From contig NZ_CP008953.1 in NCBI RefSeq assembly GCF_000732925.1, positions 1,116,001 to 1,180,000 of the forward strand: a stretch of DNA of 64,000 nt, read 5' to 3'. The notes beneath the pieces are model-generated. The model had not been told where the DNA came from, ran no database searches, and saw only the letters and a program-made list of their open reading frames with translations. Source of the DNA: Amycolatopsis japonica. Its GTDB lineage: Bacteria; Actinomycetota; Actinomycetes; Mycobacteriales; Pseudonocardiaceae. How positions within the stretch are numbered: position 1 is the stretch's first letter; every line of letters begins with the position of its first letter. Shown one piece after another: positions 7,174 through 15,819 of this stretch. Both the position numbers and the translations under genes were made by a program.

Positions 7174-8394
7174 TCAGGGCTGGGCGGCGTAGGTCTTCCG
7201 GACCAGTCCGCGCACCTGACCGCTGCACAGGGCGAGACAGGTGGCGGCCACGACCAGGGCGGCGCACGCGAGCAGGGTCGTGCTGACCCCGAAGTGCTGT
7301 GCGGCCGGTCCGGCCGCCATCTGGCCGAGCGGCAGGGCGATGAAGGAACCGAGCATGTCGTAGGAGTAGACGCGCGCGAGCTTGTCCTCGGGCACGTTCT
7401 CCTGCAGCGAGACGTCCCACGCGACCACGAACTGCTCGATCGCCAGTCCGGAGACGAACATGGCCGCGAGCAGCAACGGGAGCAAGGGCGCCTGGCCCAG
7501 GAGGATCAGCGGCGGCGCTTCGAAGAGGATCACCGCGACCCCGACGAACAGCGCGCGCCGCGGCTGCCATCGGGCCACGAGGATCCCGCCGACGAGCGAG
7601 CCGATCGTCTGCGCGGCGAGGGCGAAACCCCAGCCGGAGCGCCCGAAGCTGCTGTCGGCGACGACGGGACCGAGCACCGCGATCCCGCCGGCGATGACGG
7701 CGTTCACCACCATGAACTGCACGACCACGACCCACACCCACGTCCGTGACCGGAATTCGCGCCAGCCTTCGGCGAGTTCCGCCAGCGGGCGGCTGCCGGG
7801 GACCCGTTCCCGGCGGTCGAGGCGGATGCGCCGGTAGGACAGGGCGGAGCCCAGGAACAGGAGCGCGTTGCCGCCGAGCGCCCAGCCGGGGCCGACCGCG
7901 GTGACCAGGATGCCGCCGAGTCCGGCACCGGCGATCCGGCCGGAGTTCGACAGCAGCCTGGCCAGCGCGTTCGCCTGCGCGAGCTGCGTGGCGGGCACCG
8001 TCAGCGGGGTGAGCGACGCCGAAGCGGGTGCCGAGATCGCGGCCACCGCGCCGTTGACCACGCTCAGACCGACCAAGAGCGGGATCGACGCGAATCCACA
8101 AAGGACACTCGCGGCGATGGCGGCCTGGGTCAGGGTGGCGGCGACCTCGGTACCTTGCAGGATCACCGAGCGCGGCAGCCGGTCCGCGAGCACGCCGCCG
8201 AACAGCAGCAGAACCACGCTCGCCACCGAGCGGGCGCCGACGACGATGCCGATGTCGACGGCGGAACCGGTCAGGTCGATCACGGCGAACGCGAGCGCGA
8301 GCGGGGCGACGGCGTTGCCGAACTCCCCGAACGTGCGGCCACCGATCAGCCAGCGGAAGTTGTGCTGGCGCAGAGGTTCGCGCAGGGACGTCAC
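7174..8394 (-). CDS. MFS transporter (12 TM)
   Basis: A 406-residue major facilitator of the enterobactin-exporter/DHA3-like group (FRWLIGGRTFGEFGNAVAPLALAFAVIDLTG at the N-terminus, GGVLADRLPRSVILQG in the TM2-TM3 loop). About 12 hydrophobic segments are visible. The GTG start overlaps the stop of the ArsR-type regulator by 4 nt, so the two are made together and the regulator probably controls export of a drug or metabolite. Confidence 0.85.
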   Translation of the reverse strand: MTSLREPLRQHNFRWLIGGRTFGEFGNAVAPLALAFAVIDLTGSAVDIGIVVGARSVASVVLLLFGGVLADRLPRSVILQGTEVAATLTQAAIAASVLCGFASIPLLVGLSVVNGAVAAISAPASASLTPLTVPATQLAQANALARLLSNSGRIAGAGLGGILVTAVGPGWALGGNALLFLGSALSYRRIRLDRRERVPGSRPLAELAEGWREFRSRTWVWVVVVQFMVVNAVIAGGIAVLGPVVADSSFGRSGWGFALAAQTIGSLVGGILVARWQPRRALFVGVAVILFEAPPLILLGQAPLLPLLLAAMFVSGLAIEQFVVAWDVSLQENVPEDKLARVYSYDMLGSFIALPLGQMAAGPAAQHFGVSTTLLACAALVVAATCLALCSGQVRGLVRKTYAAQP

Positions 8395-8909
8395 GGACGC
8401 CTCATCTCGAACATCGCGACCGTCGCGCTGACCGGGATCGTGCCCCGGGTGCGGGGCGGTTTCGCGGCCGAGTGCAGCAGATCGCTCAGTTCGCGGGCGT
8501 GTTCGAGCGCCTTCTCCCAGGTCTCGCGGTCGACCCACATTTCCGCGTCGCTGATCGACCCGCGTTCGTCCGGAAGGCGGAATTCGCTGCGGCGCTTGAG
8601 TTCTTCGACCATCGCCGCGATGAGCAGCTGTTCTTCGTCCGGGTTCTTCGAGGTGAACCGCATCCCGGACTCCGGATCGTGGCGGTAGCGTTTCGCCAGC
8701 CCGCCCCGGATCCGGACCTCCTCGGCGACGTCGAGCAGCCCGGCCTCGTGCAGTCGCCGCAGGTGATAGCTGACATTCGCTTGTGTCTCACCGAGTTCGC
8801 GCGCGGCTTCGGCCGCGCTCATCGCGACACCGGTCAAAAGCGACAGAATGCGCAGCCGCACGGGATGGGCGAGGACGCGAAGCCCATCGAGGCTGGGGGA
8901 GTCGGACAT
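8391..8909 (-). CDS. ArsR-type winged-helix regulator
   Basis: A 172-residue helix-turn-helix protein: LRVLAHPVRLRILSLLTGVAMSAAEAARELGETQANVSYHLRRLHEAGLL fills residues 8-60, typical of the ArsR/HTH_20 group. The C-terminal part is helical with no evident metal-binding cysteines, so a small-molecule or protein signal is more likely than metal. ATG 8909 was preferred over the upstream in-frame codon at 8945 because a good promoter places the transcript start there. It heads a two-gene operon with the MFS exporter and diverges from the aldo/keto reductase. Confidence 0.85.
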   Translation of the reverse strand: MSDSPSLDGLRVLAHPVRLRILSLLTGVAMSAAEAARELGETQANVSYHLRRLHEAGLLDVAEEVRIRGGLAKRYRHDPESGMRFTSKNPDEEQLLIAAMVEELKRRSEFRLPDERGSISDAEMWVDRETWEKALEHARELSDLLHSAAKPPRTRGTIPVSATVAMFEMRRP

Positions 8910-8915
8910 GCCACG

Positions 8916-8945
8916 AGTATCGACTGCTGGGACGTCAACCGTCAA
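8916..8945 (-). promoter_or_regulatory. Leaderless promoter of the ArsR-MFS operon
   Basis: -35 TTGACG (8945-8940), an 18-nt spacer and -10 GATACT (8921-8916). The predicted start coincides with the ATG at 8909. Confidence 0.55.
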
Positions 8946-9016
8946 ACAGTTATTTGGGGGTTTCGTTGGCCGGGAGAACCGGTGCGGTGATCCGATGTCT
9001 GTGCTCTGCTGGAGTC

Positions 9017-9991
9017 ATGCGTACGACGACATTGGGCAGGAGCGGTCTCGAGGTGTCGAGGATCGCCTTCGGCACCTGGCAGCTCGGTGGGGACTGGGGT
9101 TCGTTCGACGAGGACACGGCGATCGCCGCGATCCGCCACGCCCGCGAACTCGGCGTCAACCTCTTCGACACCGCGCAGGCCTACGGTTTCGGGAAATCCG
9201 AAGCCATGCTGGGGAAGGCGCTGCGCGAGGAACTCAAGCGCGACCGCGACAACCTCGTCATCGCGACGAAAGGCGGCATCAAACCGCGCTCCGAACGGCC
9301 ACGCGACTCCCGGCGCGAGTGGCTGACGCAAGGCATCGAGGACAGTCTTCGCTTCCTCGACGTCGACCACATCGACCTCTACCAGATCCACTGGCCCGAC
9401 TCCGACGCCCCGGCCGAGGAGACGGCGGGAATCCTGCAGGAGTTCGTCGACGCCGGGAAGATCCGGCATGTCGGCGTCTCGAACTACGACGCCGCCGGGC
9501 TGGCCGCCTTCGACAAGACCCGGCCGGTGGAAACCCTGCAGCCGCCGTATCACCTGTTCCGCCGCGACATCGAGACCGATCCTCTGCCGTACGCTCGGGA
9601 GAACGACATCGGTGTGCTCGTGTACAGCCCGCTCGGCAGCGGCCTGCTGACCGGAGCCTTCACCCCCGAGACGACGTTCGAGAAGACCGACTGGCGGTCC
9701 CGGTCGTCGGCGTTCACCGGGGAGACCTTCCAGCGCAACCTCGCCGTGGTCGACAGGCTCAAGGAATTCGCCGCGGGCAAGGGGATCTCGGTCAGCCAGC
9801 TCGCGATCGCGTGGACGCTCGCCCAACCGGGCGTACACGTCGCGATCGTGGGCGCGCGCAAGGCGGCCAACATCGAGGCCAGCCTCGCCGCCGCCGACAT
9901 CGACCTGTCCGCGGACGAGCTCGCGGAGATCGATCGTCTCACCGCCGACGCCGTTCCCGTTTCGGGCGCTAGCCCCGAAGGTGTCGCCTAG
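9017..9991 (+). CDS. Aldo/keto reductase
   Basis: A 324-residue NADPH-dependent TIM-barrel reductase. The catalytic tetrad is visible: Asp51 and Tyr56 in NLFDTAQAYG, Lys85 in VIATKGG and His125 in LYQIHWPD. Sequence style (LGRSGLEVSRIAFGTWQLGG) matches the YajO/general stress 69-type subfamily that reduces broad carbonyls. ATG 9017 was chosen for the ribosome-binding GGAG and because it aligns with family N-termini. Its stop codon shares the CTAG palindrome with the stop of the convergent pqqB. Confidence 0.92.
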   Translation: MRTTTLGRSGLEVSRIAFGTWQLGGDWGSFDEDTAIAAIRHARELGVNLFDTAQAYGFGKSEAMLGKALREELKRDRDNLVIATKGGIKPRSERPRDSRREWLTQGIEDSLRFLDVDHIDLYQIHWPDSDAPAEETAGILQEFVDAGKIRHVGVSNYDAAGLAAFDKTRPVETLQPPYHLFRRDIETDPLPYARENDIGVLVYSPLGSGLLTGAFTPETTFEKTDWRSRSSAFTGETFQRNLAVVDRLKEFAAGKGISVSQLAIAWTLAQPGVHVAIVGARKAANIEASLAAADIDLSADELAEIDRLTADAVPVSGASPEGVA

Positions 9992-10851
9992 AGCTTGAAT
10001 TCCTTACCGTCCAAGGGAAGGGAGGCGCCGCCGGCCAGTACGGCGGCGTGCTCCGGCGAGGCCGGGTCGATCACCGGGTTCGTGTTGTTCAGATGCGTGT
10101 ACGCCCACCGCGGGCCGGGCCGCAGCTTCGCGAGACTGCCGGTGATCGGCAGATGCCCCATCGCCAGCTGGGCGCCGTCGCCGACCTCTGCCGCGGTGGC
10201 GCCCGACATCTCGTCCGGCGCGTAGAAGGTTCCGTCCAGCAGCACCAGACCGGCGTCGCGGGTGAAGTCGTCGAACCCGTCCGGCCAGCTCTTCAGGCAT
10301 GGTGCGTATACGAAGACGCCGCCGGTCTGGACGTCTTCGATCCGGTACGCCACCACCCACGGTCCGTCCTCAGTGGACGAACGGGCGTACTTCGGTCGCT
10401 TGTCGCTCACGGGAAGCATGCTCACGCGGAGACCGTCGATGGAGACATCCGACGACGGCAGCCACTGCCAGCCACCGTAACCGTCGATGATCGACCGCGC
10501 GGGAAACTGTTCGGACAAGGCACCCAGAACGGCGTCCGGTGCCCACACGGGAAGGCCGCCCGCTTCCCGCAACAGGAGCAGGCCGAGGGAATGGTCGAGT
10601 TCGGCGTCGGTCAGCAACACCCCGCGCAGCGGGATTTCCCGCGGCCCCGGCCCAGCGCGCAAGGGCGGCGTGGCGAGGATCTGCGCGCGGATGTCCGGTG
10701 ACACGTTGAGCAGGTACCAGCCCTCGCCGTCCGCGCTCACCGCGACACAGTCCTGGGTCCGCGGCGGCGCGTCCGAGACGCACAGCGCGCAGGCGCAGTT
10801 CCATTGCGGGAAACCGCCGCCCGCCGCGGTGCCGAGCAGGATCACCCTCAT
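9988..10851 (-). CDS. pqqB: PQQ biosynthesis protein PqqB
   Basis: A 287-residue metallo-beta-lactamase-fold protein. MRVILLGTAAGGGFPQWNCACALC at the start is diagnostic of PqqB, including the paired cysteines that bind zinc, and LTDAELDHSLGLLLLREAGG supplies the metal-site Asp/His. In the pathway PqqB hydroxylates the tyrosine-derived intermediate before PqqC ring closure. The start overlaps the pqqE stop by 4 nt, making it the last gene of the pqqACDEB operon. Length is near the usual 300. Confidence 0.93.
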   Translation of the reverse strand: MRVILLGTAAGGGFPQWNCACALCVSDAPPRTQDCVAVSADGEGWYLLNVSPDIRAQILATPPLRAGPGPREIPLRGVLLTDAELDHSLGLLLLREAGGLPVWAPDAVLGALSEQFPARSIIDGYGGWQWLPSSDVSIDGLRVSMLPVSDKRPKYARSSTEDGPWVVAYRIEDVQTGGVFVYAPCLKSWPDGFDDFTRDAGLVLLDGTFYAPDEMSGATAAEVGDGAQLAMGHLPITGSLAKLRPGPRWAYTHLNNTNPVIDPASPEHAAVLAGGASLPLDGKEFKL

Positions 10852-11927
10852 CGCGGCGCCCGCATCACGAGTTCGTCCGTTTTCGGCGGCGTGGCGAGAA
10901 TGAGGTCGACGACGCCGCGATGCGGCGAGCGCGAGCACACCGGGTCCGTCGCCGCGGCGTCACCGGTGAGCTGGAACGCCTGGCACCGGCAGCCGCCGAA
11001 GTCGATCGCGCGCCGATCGCAGGTGCCGCAGGTGTCCGGCATCCAGTCCTCGCCGCGATAAGCGTTGAAGGAAGCGGATTCGTACCAGATCCAGGCCAGC
11101 GGCTTGTCCCGCACGTTGTCGAATTCCAGGGTCTCGATCGCCGTCGACGCGGGACACGGCAGCACGTTGCCGTCGGGCGCCACCGTCAATTGCCGCGCCC
11201 CCCAGCCGTACATGCACGGCTTCGGGTACTGCTCGTAGTAGTCGGCGACGACGTAGATGATCTCCATCCGGCCGCGCAGCCGTTCGGTGGCCGCGCGCAC
11301 GATCGGTTCGGCCTCGTCGAGTTGCCGCCGGGTCGGCATCAGGGCGTCGCGGTTGCGCAGGGCCCAGCCGTAGTACTGCGTATTGGCCAGTTCGAGCCGG
11401 TCCGCGCCCATTTCCTCGGCGAGGTCGATGATCCCGGCGAGCTGGTCGTGGTTCTGCCGGTGCAGCACGACGTTGACCGAAAGCGGCAGCCCCGCCTTCT
11501 TGATCAGTTCGGCGGCGACCAGTTTCCGGTCATGGGCCCGAGCGCCGGCGAGCCGGTCCGCGCGGTCGGCGGTCGCGCCCTGGACGGAGAGCTGGATATG
11601 CGCGATGCCGCGTTCGACGAGATCGTCCAATCTGGACTCCGTCAGGCCCAGCCCGGACGTCACCAGATTGACATAGCAGCCCAGTTTCGTGGCGTGCTCG
11701 ACCAGGATGGGCAGATCCGGCCTGGCGAGCGGCTCGCCGCCGGACATGTGCACCTGGAGCACGCCGAGTTCCCGCGCCTGCGAGAGTACGGAAAGCCATT
11801 CCTCTGTGGACAGTTCGCCGTCACGGGCGATCAGCTCCACCGGATTCGAGCAATAGGGGCAATGCAGCGGGCAGCGATGGGTCAGCTCGGCCAGCATGCC
11901 CAGCGGTGCCGCGGTGTTCAGGTCCAT
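10848..11927 (-). CDS. pqqE: PQQ biosynthesis radical SAM enzyme PqqE
   Basis: A 359-residue radical S-adenosylmethionine enzyme that cross-links the Glu and Tyr side chains of the PqqA peptide. The radical SAM cluster motif CPLHCPYC (C-x3-C-x2-C) lies at about residues 19-26, MSGGEPL follows near residue 61, and a SPASM-type cysteine set (CMYGWGARQL, CPAS, CGTCDRRAIDFGGCRCQAF) fills the C-terminus and would hold auxiliary Fe-S clusters. ATG 11927 overlaps the end of pqqD by 10 nt. Translational coupling fits the PqqD-PqqE complex. Confidence 0.95.
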   Translation of the reverse strand: MDLNTAAPLGMLAELTHRCPLHCPYCSNPVELIARDGELSTEEWLSVLSQARELGVLQVHMSGGEPLARPDLPILVEHATKLGCYVNLVTSGLGLTESRLDDLVERGIAHIQLSVQGATADRADRLAGARAHDRKLVAAELIKKAGLPLSVNVVLHRQNHDQLAGIIDLAEEMGADRLELANTQYYGWALRNRDALMPTRRQLDEAEPIVRAATERLRGRMEIIYVVADYYEQYPKPCMYGWGARQLTVAPDGNVLPCPASTAIETLEFDNVRDKPLAWIWYESASFNAYRGEDWMPDTCGTCDRRAIDFGGCRCQAFQLTGDAAATDPVCSRSPHRGVVDLILATPPKTDELVMRAPR

Positions 11928-12190
11928 TCGACGATCCGCCGATCTCCGAGCCGGGACAGGACGTCCAGGATTTCTTCCTCGCGGACACCGGCGTAGCGCT
12001 TGCTCAACGCCGATGCGATCCCCGCGACGTCCTCGACGCCGTCGCAGAGGGAAAGTACGGCCGCCGCCGTGGCATTCGGGACGAGCACGCCTTCGGGGAA
12101 CAGGAGGACGTGCGTTTCCCTGGTCTGGTCGTAGCTCAGCCGGACCCCGCGCCGCAGCCGCGGCACGGAGCCCCTTTCGAGGATGGTCAT
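11918..12190 (-). CDS. pqqD: PqqA-binding chaperone PqqD
   Basis: A 90-residue RiPP-recognition-element protein that presents the PqqA peptide to PqqE. The winged-helix pattern is visible: RLRRGVRLSYDQTRETHVLLFPEGVLVPNATAAAVLSLCDG, then a helical tail ending in YAGVREEEILDVLSRLGDRRIVEWT. ATG 12190 starts 3 nt after the pqqC stop. It is a separate gene, not a fusion to pqqC as in some methylotrophs. Confidence 0.93.
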   Translation of the reverse strand: MTILERGSVPRLRRGVRLSYDQTRETHVLLFPEGVLVPNATAAAVLSLCDGVEDVAGIASALSKRYAGVREEEILDVLSRLGDRRIVEWT

Positions 12191-12192
12191 GG

Positions 12193-12882
12193 CTACTCCT
12201 TGGCCGCCGCGCGCTCGATGGCGTCGAGCATCGACCACAGCACGTCGGTCTTGAACGACAGCGCGGCGATCGCCTTCTCCTGCTGCTCACGGGTGACGGC
12301 GTGCCGCACCACGATGTCGAGCGTTCCCTTGCCCTCGCCGGAGACCTTGTCGATGCGATTGGTGAAGTAGGCGAGGTCTTCCGGGGCGATCCACGAATAG
12401 TTCGCCAGCATGTCGGCGACCCGCCGCTGCATGAGATGGCCGGCGAACATTTCGGTCAGCCCCGAAGCGACCGCTTCGAGCCAAGGTTTCGTGCGGGCGA
12501 AAGTCACGTAGGCGTCGACGGCGAACCGTACGCCGGGCGCGACGTGCCGCTGATCGAGAACCTCTTCGCGGTCGAGCCCGACCGCGGTGCACAAACGGAG
12601 CCATCGCTCGATTCCGCCGTCCCCGGCCCGCGCCCCGTCGTGGTAGACGATGCGGTCGAGCCATTCGCGGCGGATCTCCGGCAGCGGGCAGTTGCTGATG
12701 ATGGCCGCGTCCTTCTGCGGGAGCACACATTGGTAGTACCAGCGGTTCGCGGCCCAGATCTTCAGTTCGTACTCGGACAGGTCGCCTTCGTGCATCCGCA
12801 CGTGGAACGGGTGCGTTCCCCAGTAGCGATGCGAAAGCCCGCGCAGAGCCGCGATGAACTCCGACGACGACATGACGGACAT
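12193..12882 (-). CDS. pqqC: Pyrroloquinoline-quinone synthase PqqC
   Basis: A 229-residue helical oxidase (TENA/THI-4-like fold) catalysing the final cofactor-independent ring closure and eight-electron oxidation to PQQ. Hallmarks include HRYWGTHPFHVRMHEGDLS, WAANRWYYQ, PQKDAAIISNCP and the C-terminal DVLWSMLDAIE. Length is normal. Second in the operon after pqqA. Confidence 0.95.
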   Translation of the reverse strand: MSVMSSSEFIAALRGLSHRYWGTHPFHVRMHEGDLSEYELKIWAANRWYYQCVLPQKDAAIISNCPLPEIRREWLDRIVYHDGARAGDGGIERWLRLCTAVGLDREEVLDQRHVAPGVRFAVDAYVTFARTKPWLEAVASGLTEMFAGHLMQRRVADMLANYSWIAPEDLAYFTNRIDKVSGEGKGTLDIVVRHAVTREQQEKAIAALSFKTDVLWSMLDAIERAAAKE

Positions 12883-12958
12883 CGGGCTGCCTCCAACGGC
12901 TCGCTGATCGGGACGGCGGCGCGGTGGTGGGGGACGGCCCCCACCACCGGATGCGGAT

Positions 12959-13054
12959 TCAGTCCTCCATGCGGGCCGCGTAAGCGGTGACCTCCATGGG
13001 GGTTTCGTACTCGACGAAGTCGGGCGTGGTCCATACCTCGATGGTTTCGATCAT
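12959..13054 (-). CDS. pqqA: PQQ precursor peptide PqqA
   Basis: A 31-residue peptide reading MIETIEVWTTPDFVEYETPM, then EVTAYAARMED. The invariant Glu21-x3-Tyr25 pair (EVTAY) that becomes PQQ is present. The ATG has a good ribosome-binding site (AGGAG, 6 nt spacing). It is the first gene of the operon, 76 nt before pqqC, a spacing often seen so that the peptide can be made in excess. Confidence 0.93.
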   Translation of the reverse strand: MIETIEVWTTPDFVEYETPMEVTAYAARMED

Positions 13055-13308
13055 TTCCGCTCCTAACGTCCACATGGGATCGAACCGGGCCGAGCCCCGC
13101 CACCCTAGAAGCGCGCCGCCGATTTCCGGAGCTATTTTGTAAAGTTTCCTACCTATGGCGGATCGTGCCGCCCGATTCGTCACGCTCGGCGCACACAACG
13201 GTTAACAGCCCGCGTGCCCGATAGCCCGTCCAGTGGTGTCCGTTTCGTTATGTTGTGTGTTTCTATCCAACTCAACGGGGCTCCAGGGGTAGTTGAAGGA
13301 GGCGTCCC

Positions 13309-14295
13309 ATGTCCTTACGTCGTACTCTCGCCGCCACGTTCGCCGCGGCGACGGCCGTGTCGATCGCGGCCGTCCCGGCCACGGCCGCCGAAGCGCCGTC
13401 CGTCCAGGCGATCAGACAGCTCGCGAGTGGCCTGAACCAAGCCTGGTCGATCGACTTCCTGCCCGACGGCACCGGCCTTTTCACGCAGAAGGACGCCAAG
13501 ACGATCAGCAAGATCGACAAGGCGGGCAAGGTCACCACGGTCCAGACCATCCCCGGCGTGAGCGTCACCGCGGAGGCGGGCCTGCTCGGCATCGCCGTCT
13601 CGCCGAAGTACGCCACCGACGAGACGGTCTTCATCTACTACACGACCAGTTCCGACAACCGCATCGCCAAGCTGAAGCTGGGCCAGCCGCCGACGCCGAT
13701 CGTCACCGGCATCCCGCGTGGTTCGCAGTACCACCACGGCGGGCGGATCCGGTTCGGGCCGGACGGCTACCTCTACGCGGGGACCGGCGACGGCCAGAAC
13801 GGCGCCAACGCGCAGAACAAGAACTCCCTCGGCGGCAAGGTCCTGCGCGTCACCACCGACGGCGCCGCCGCGCCCGGCAACCCGTTCAACAGCCGCGTCT
13901 ACTCCTACGGCCACCGCAACGTCCAGGGGCTGACCTGGGCGAACGGGCAGCTGTACGTCTCCGACATCGGCGCGAACAAGCTCGACGAGCTGAACAAGAT
14001 CGAGCCGGGCAAGAACTACGGCTGGCCGACCTGCGAAGGCCCGTGCAACACGGCGGGGATGACCAACCCGGTCAAGTCCTGGCCGACGTCCTCGGCGACG
14101 CCGAGCGGGCTCGCGGCCTACAAGGGCTCGCTGTACATGGCGTCGCTCAAGGGCGGCACGTACAAGCTCGACCTGAACGGCAACGGCGGAAAGCTCTGGA
14201 CCAACCTCGGCCGCACGCGTGACGCGACCGCCGGCCCGGACGGCCAGCTGTACACGATCACCCCGGGCGGCCTGTACGTCTCCGACGGCAGCTAG
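13309..14295 (+). CDS. Secreted PQQ-dependent sugar (glucose/sorbosone) dehydrogenase
   Basis: A 328-residue protein with a Sec signal peptide (MSLRRTLAATFAAATAVSIA.., cleavage near ATAAEA) and a six-bladed beta-propeller of the soluble glucose/sorbosone dehydrogenase family. EAGLLGIAVSPKY, HHGGRIRFGPDGYLYAGTGDG (with the catalytic His) and YSYGHRNVQGL are the family signatures. It would oxidise aldose sugars outside the membrane using PQQ and calcium. It diverges from pqqA, so cofactor and enzyme genes share a promoter region. GAAGGAGG precedes the ATG. It is shorter than Acinetobacter sGDH and closer to the Asd/YliI type. Confidence 0.9.
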   Translation: MSLRRTLAATFAAATAVSIAAVPATAAEAPSVQAIRQLASGLNQAWSIDFLPDGTGLFTQKDAKTISKIDKAGKVTTVQTIPGVSVTAEAGLLGIAVSPKYATDETVFIYYTTSSDNRIAKLKLGQPPTPIVTGIPRGSQYHHGGRIRFGPDGYLYAGTGDGQNGANAQNKNSLGGKVLRVTTDGAAAPGNPFNSRVYSYGHRNVQGLTWANGQLYVSDIGANKLDELNKIEPGKNYGWPTCEGPCNTAGMTNPVKSWPTSSATPSGLAAYKGSLYMASLKGGTYKLDLNGNGGKLWTNLGRTRDATAGPDGQLYTITPGGLYVSDGS

Positions 14296-14312
14296 CCCCC
14301 GGCGCGTTCAGC

Positions 14313-14345
14313 CCTCTGGATGCGGTGGTCCACCGCATCCAGAGG
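14313..14345. terminator. Bidirectional terminator hairpin
   Basis: Perfect 16-bp arms (14313-14328 and 14330-14345), extendable by GCGTT/AACGC, between two convergent genes. Confidence 0.75.
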
Positions 14346-14346
14346 A

Positions 14347-15723
14347 CTAAACGCGGGGCAGGGAGACCGCGTGTTCCAGTTCGGCGAGCGCGGTGTCCAG
14401 ATGGGTCAGGATGCGCTGCAGATGCGGGACGCTGCGGCGGCAACCGGTGACGCCGAAGTCCAGGTTGTCGCCGTTGCTGGTCAGCGTGATGTTCAGCGCC
14501 TGCCCGTCCAGCAGTACCGACGCCGGATAGATGCCGTCGAGCGACGCGCCGTTCCAGTACATCTGCTTGCGCGGCCCCGGCACGTTGGAGATCACCAGGT
14601 TGAACGGCGGTTTCGTGTTGTTCACGAAGCCGGGGATCGGGGACACGCCGAGCTGGGCGACGTTGATCCCGGACAGCAGCAGCGTCTGCAGCGGGGTCAG
14701 CTCCGAGAAGAGCTTCTTGCCGTTCCGCATGGACGCGTTGATCGTCGCGAGCCGCGCGGCCGGATCGGTCAGATGGGTGGCGAGGTTGCACAGCAGCGCG
14801 CCGATGTTGTTCCCCGCCGCGTCCCCACTGTCCTTGCGCCGCAAGGAAACCGGGACCATCGCGGTGAGCGGCGCGTCGGGGAGCGCGTTCTGTTCGATCA
14901 GGTAGTCCCGCAGCGCGCCCGAGCACATCGCGAGGACGACGTCGTTGCGCGAGACCCCGGCGGCGGTCGCCACCTTGCGCACCCGGTCCAGCGACCACGA
15001 CTGCGCGGCGAACCGCCGGGCCCCGCCGATCGGCACGTTCAGCATCGTCTTCGGCGCCTGCGCCGGCAGCGTGAGCGTGTGTTCCTGGAACGCTTCCCGC
15101 GCCACCTTCATCGCGGCGGGCGCGATCCCGGCGAGCTGGTTGACCGTCTTGCCGAAGGTGCTCAGCATCGAGGGCGACGCCTTGCCGTTGCGGCCGCCGT
15201 CCGGTTTGGCGCGCCGCCCCCACGGCGGCGGGCAGTCGAGGTCGGCCGGGTCGTCCGACAGCGTGCCCTGCAGATGCCGCAGCGCCGAGACACCGTCCAT
15301 CAGCGCGTGGTGGATCTTGCTGTAGATCGCGAACCGGCCGTCCTGCAGACCCTCGACCAGGTGGATCTCCCACAGCGGGCGGTGCCGGTCGAGCAGGGTG
15401 CTGTGCCAGCGTCCGGTCAGCTCCAGCAGTTCGCGGACGCGGCCGGGCTGGGGCAGCGCGGAATGGCGGAAGTGGTAGTCGAGTTCGAGTTCGGTGTCGG
15501 TCGACCAGGCGAGGTGGCCGGCGGTGTTGACCGGCCGGGCGGGACGGCGCCGGAACACCGAGCGCATGTTGTCGGACTCGAGCATGCTCTTGCGGATGTC
15601 GCGAAGATAGTCGGGACCGGCGCCCTCGGGTTTCTTGAACAACTGCAGACCGCCGACGTGCATCGGATGTTCGCGAGTCTCCACGAGAAGGAACATCGAA
15701 TCGGTCACGGGCATGAACGGCAT
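14347..15723 (-). CDS. Wax ester synthase/diacylglycerol O-acyltransferase (WS/DGAT)
   Basis: A 458-residue acyl-CoA-dependent acyltransferase that makes triacylglycerol or wax esters for storage lipid at the membrane. The condensing motif HHALMDG lies at about residues 138-144, and PLWEIHLVEGL and the C-terminal VSNVPGP block are characteristic. ATG 15723 was preferred over the in-frame codon 60 nt upstream because family members start just before (L/V)TDSMFLL and a GGAAGGTGG site precedes it. It stands alone. Confidence 0.9.
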   Translation of the reverse strand: MPFMPVTDSMFLLVETREHPMHVGGLQLFKKPEGAGPDYLRDIRKSMLESDNMRSVFRRRPARPVNTAGHLAWSTDTELELDYHFRHSALPQPGRVRELLELTGRWHSTLLDRHRPLWEIHLVEGLQDGRFAIYSKIHHALMDGVSALRHLQGTLSDDPADLDCPPPWGRRAKPDGGRNGKASPSMLSTFGKTVNQLAGIAPAAMKVAREAFQEHTLTLPAQAPKTMLNVPIGGARRFAAQSWSLDRVRKVATAAGVSRNDVVLAMCSGALRDYLIEQNALPDAPLTAMVPVSLRRKDSGDAAGNNIGALLCNLATHLTDPAARLATINASMRNGKKLFSELTPLQTLLLSGINVAQLGVSPIPGFVNNTKPPFNLVISNVPGPRKQMYWNGASLDGIYPASVLLDGQALNITLTSNGDNLDFGVTGCRRSVPHLQRILTHLDTALAELEHAVSLPRV

Positions 15724-15819
15724 CGTCGGGACCACCTTCCGCGCGGCGGCGTGCGAACACGCCGGGTGCCAGAGTCTACGCACACCGAAACCACCATCTC
15801 ACGCTTTAGGGTGGCTCAC

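Noticed and set aside
10920..11996. Plus-strand reading frame opposite pqqE
   Set aside because: Arg/Val-rich antisense shadow without any family motif; pqqE on the other strand has the complete radical SAM signature.
14320..15819. Long plus-strand reading frame antisense to the WS/DGAT gene
   Set aside because: It is a high-GC shadow frame; the minus strand has the HHALMDG acyltransferase. The real plus-strand gene in this frame starts at about 15820.
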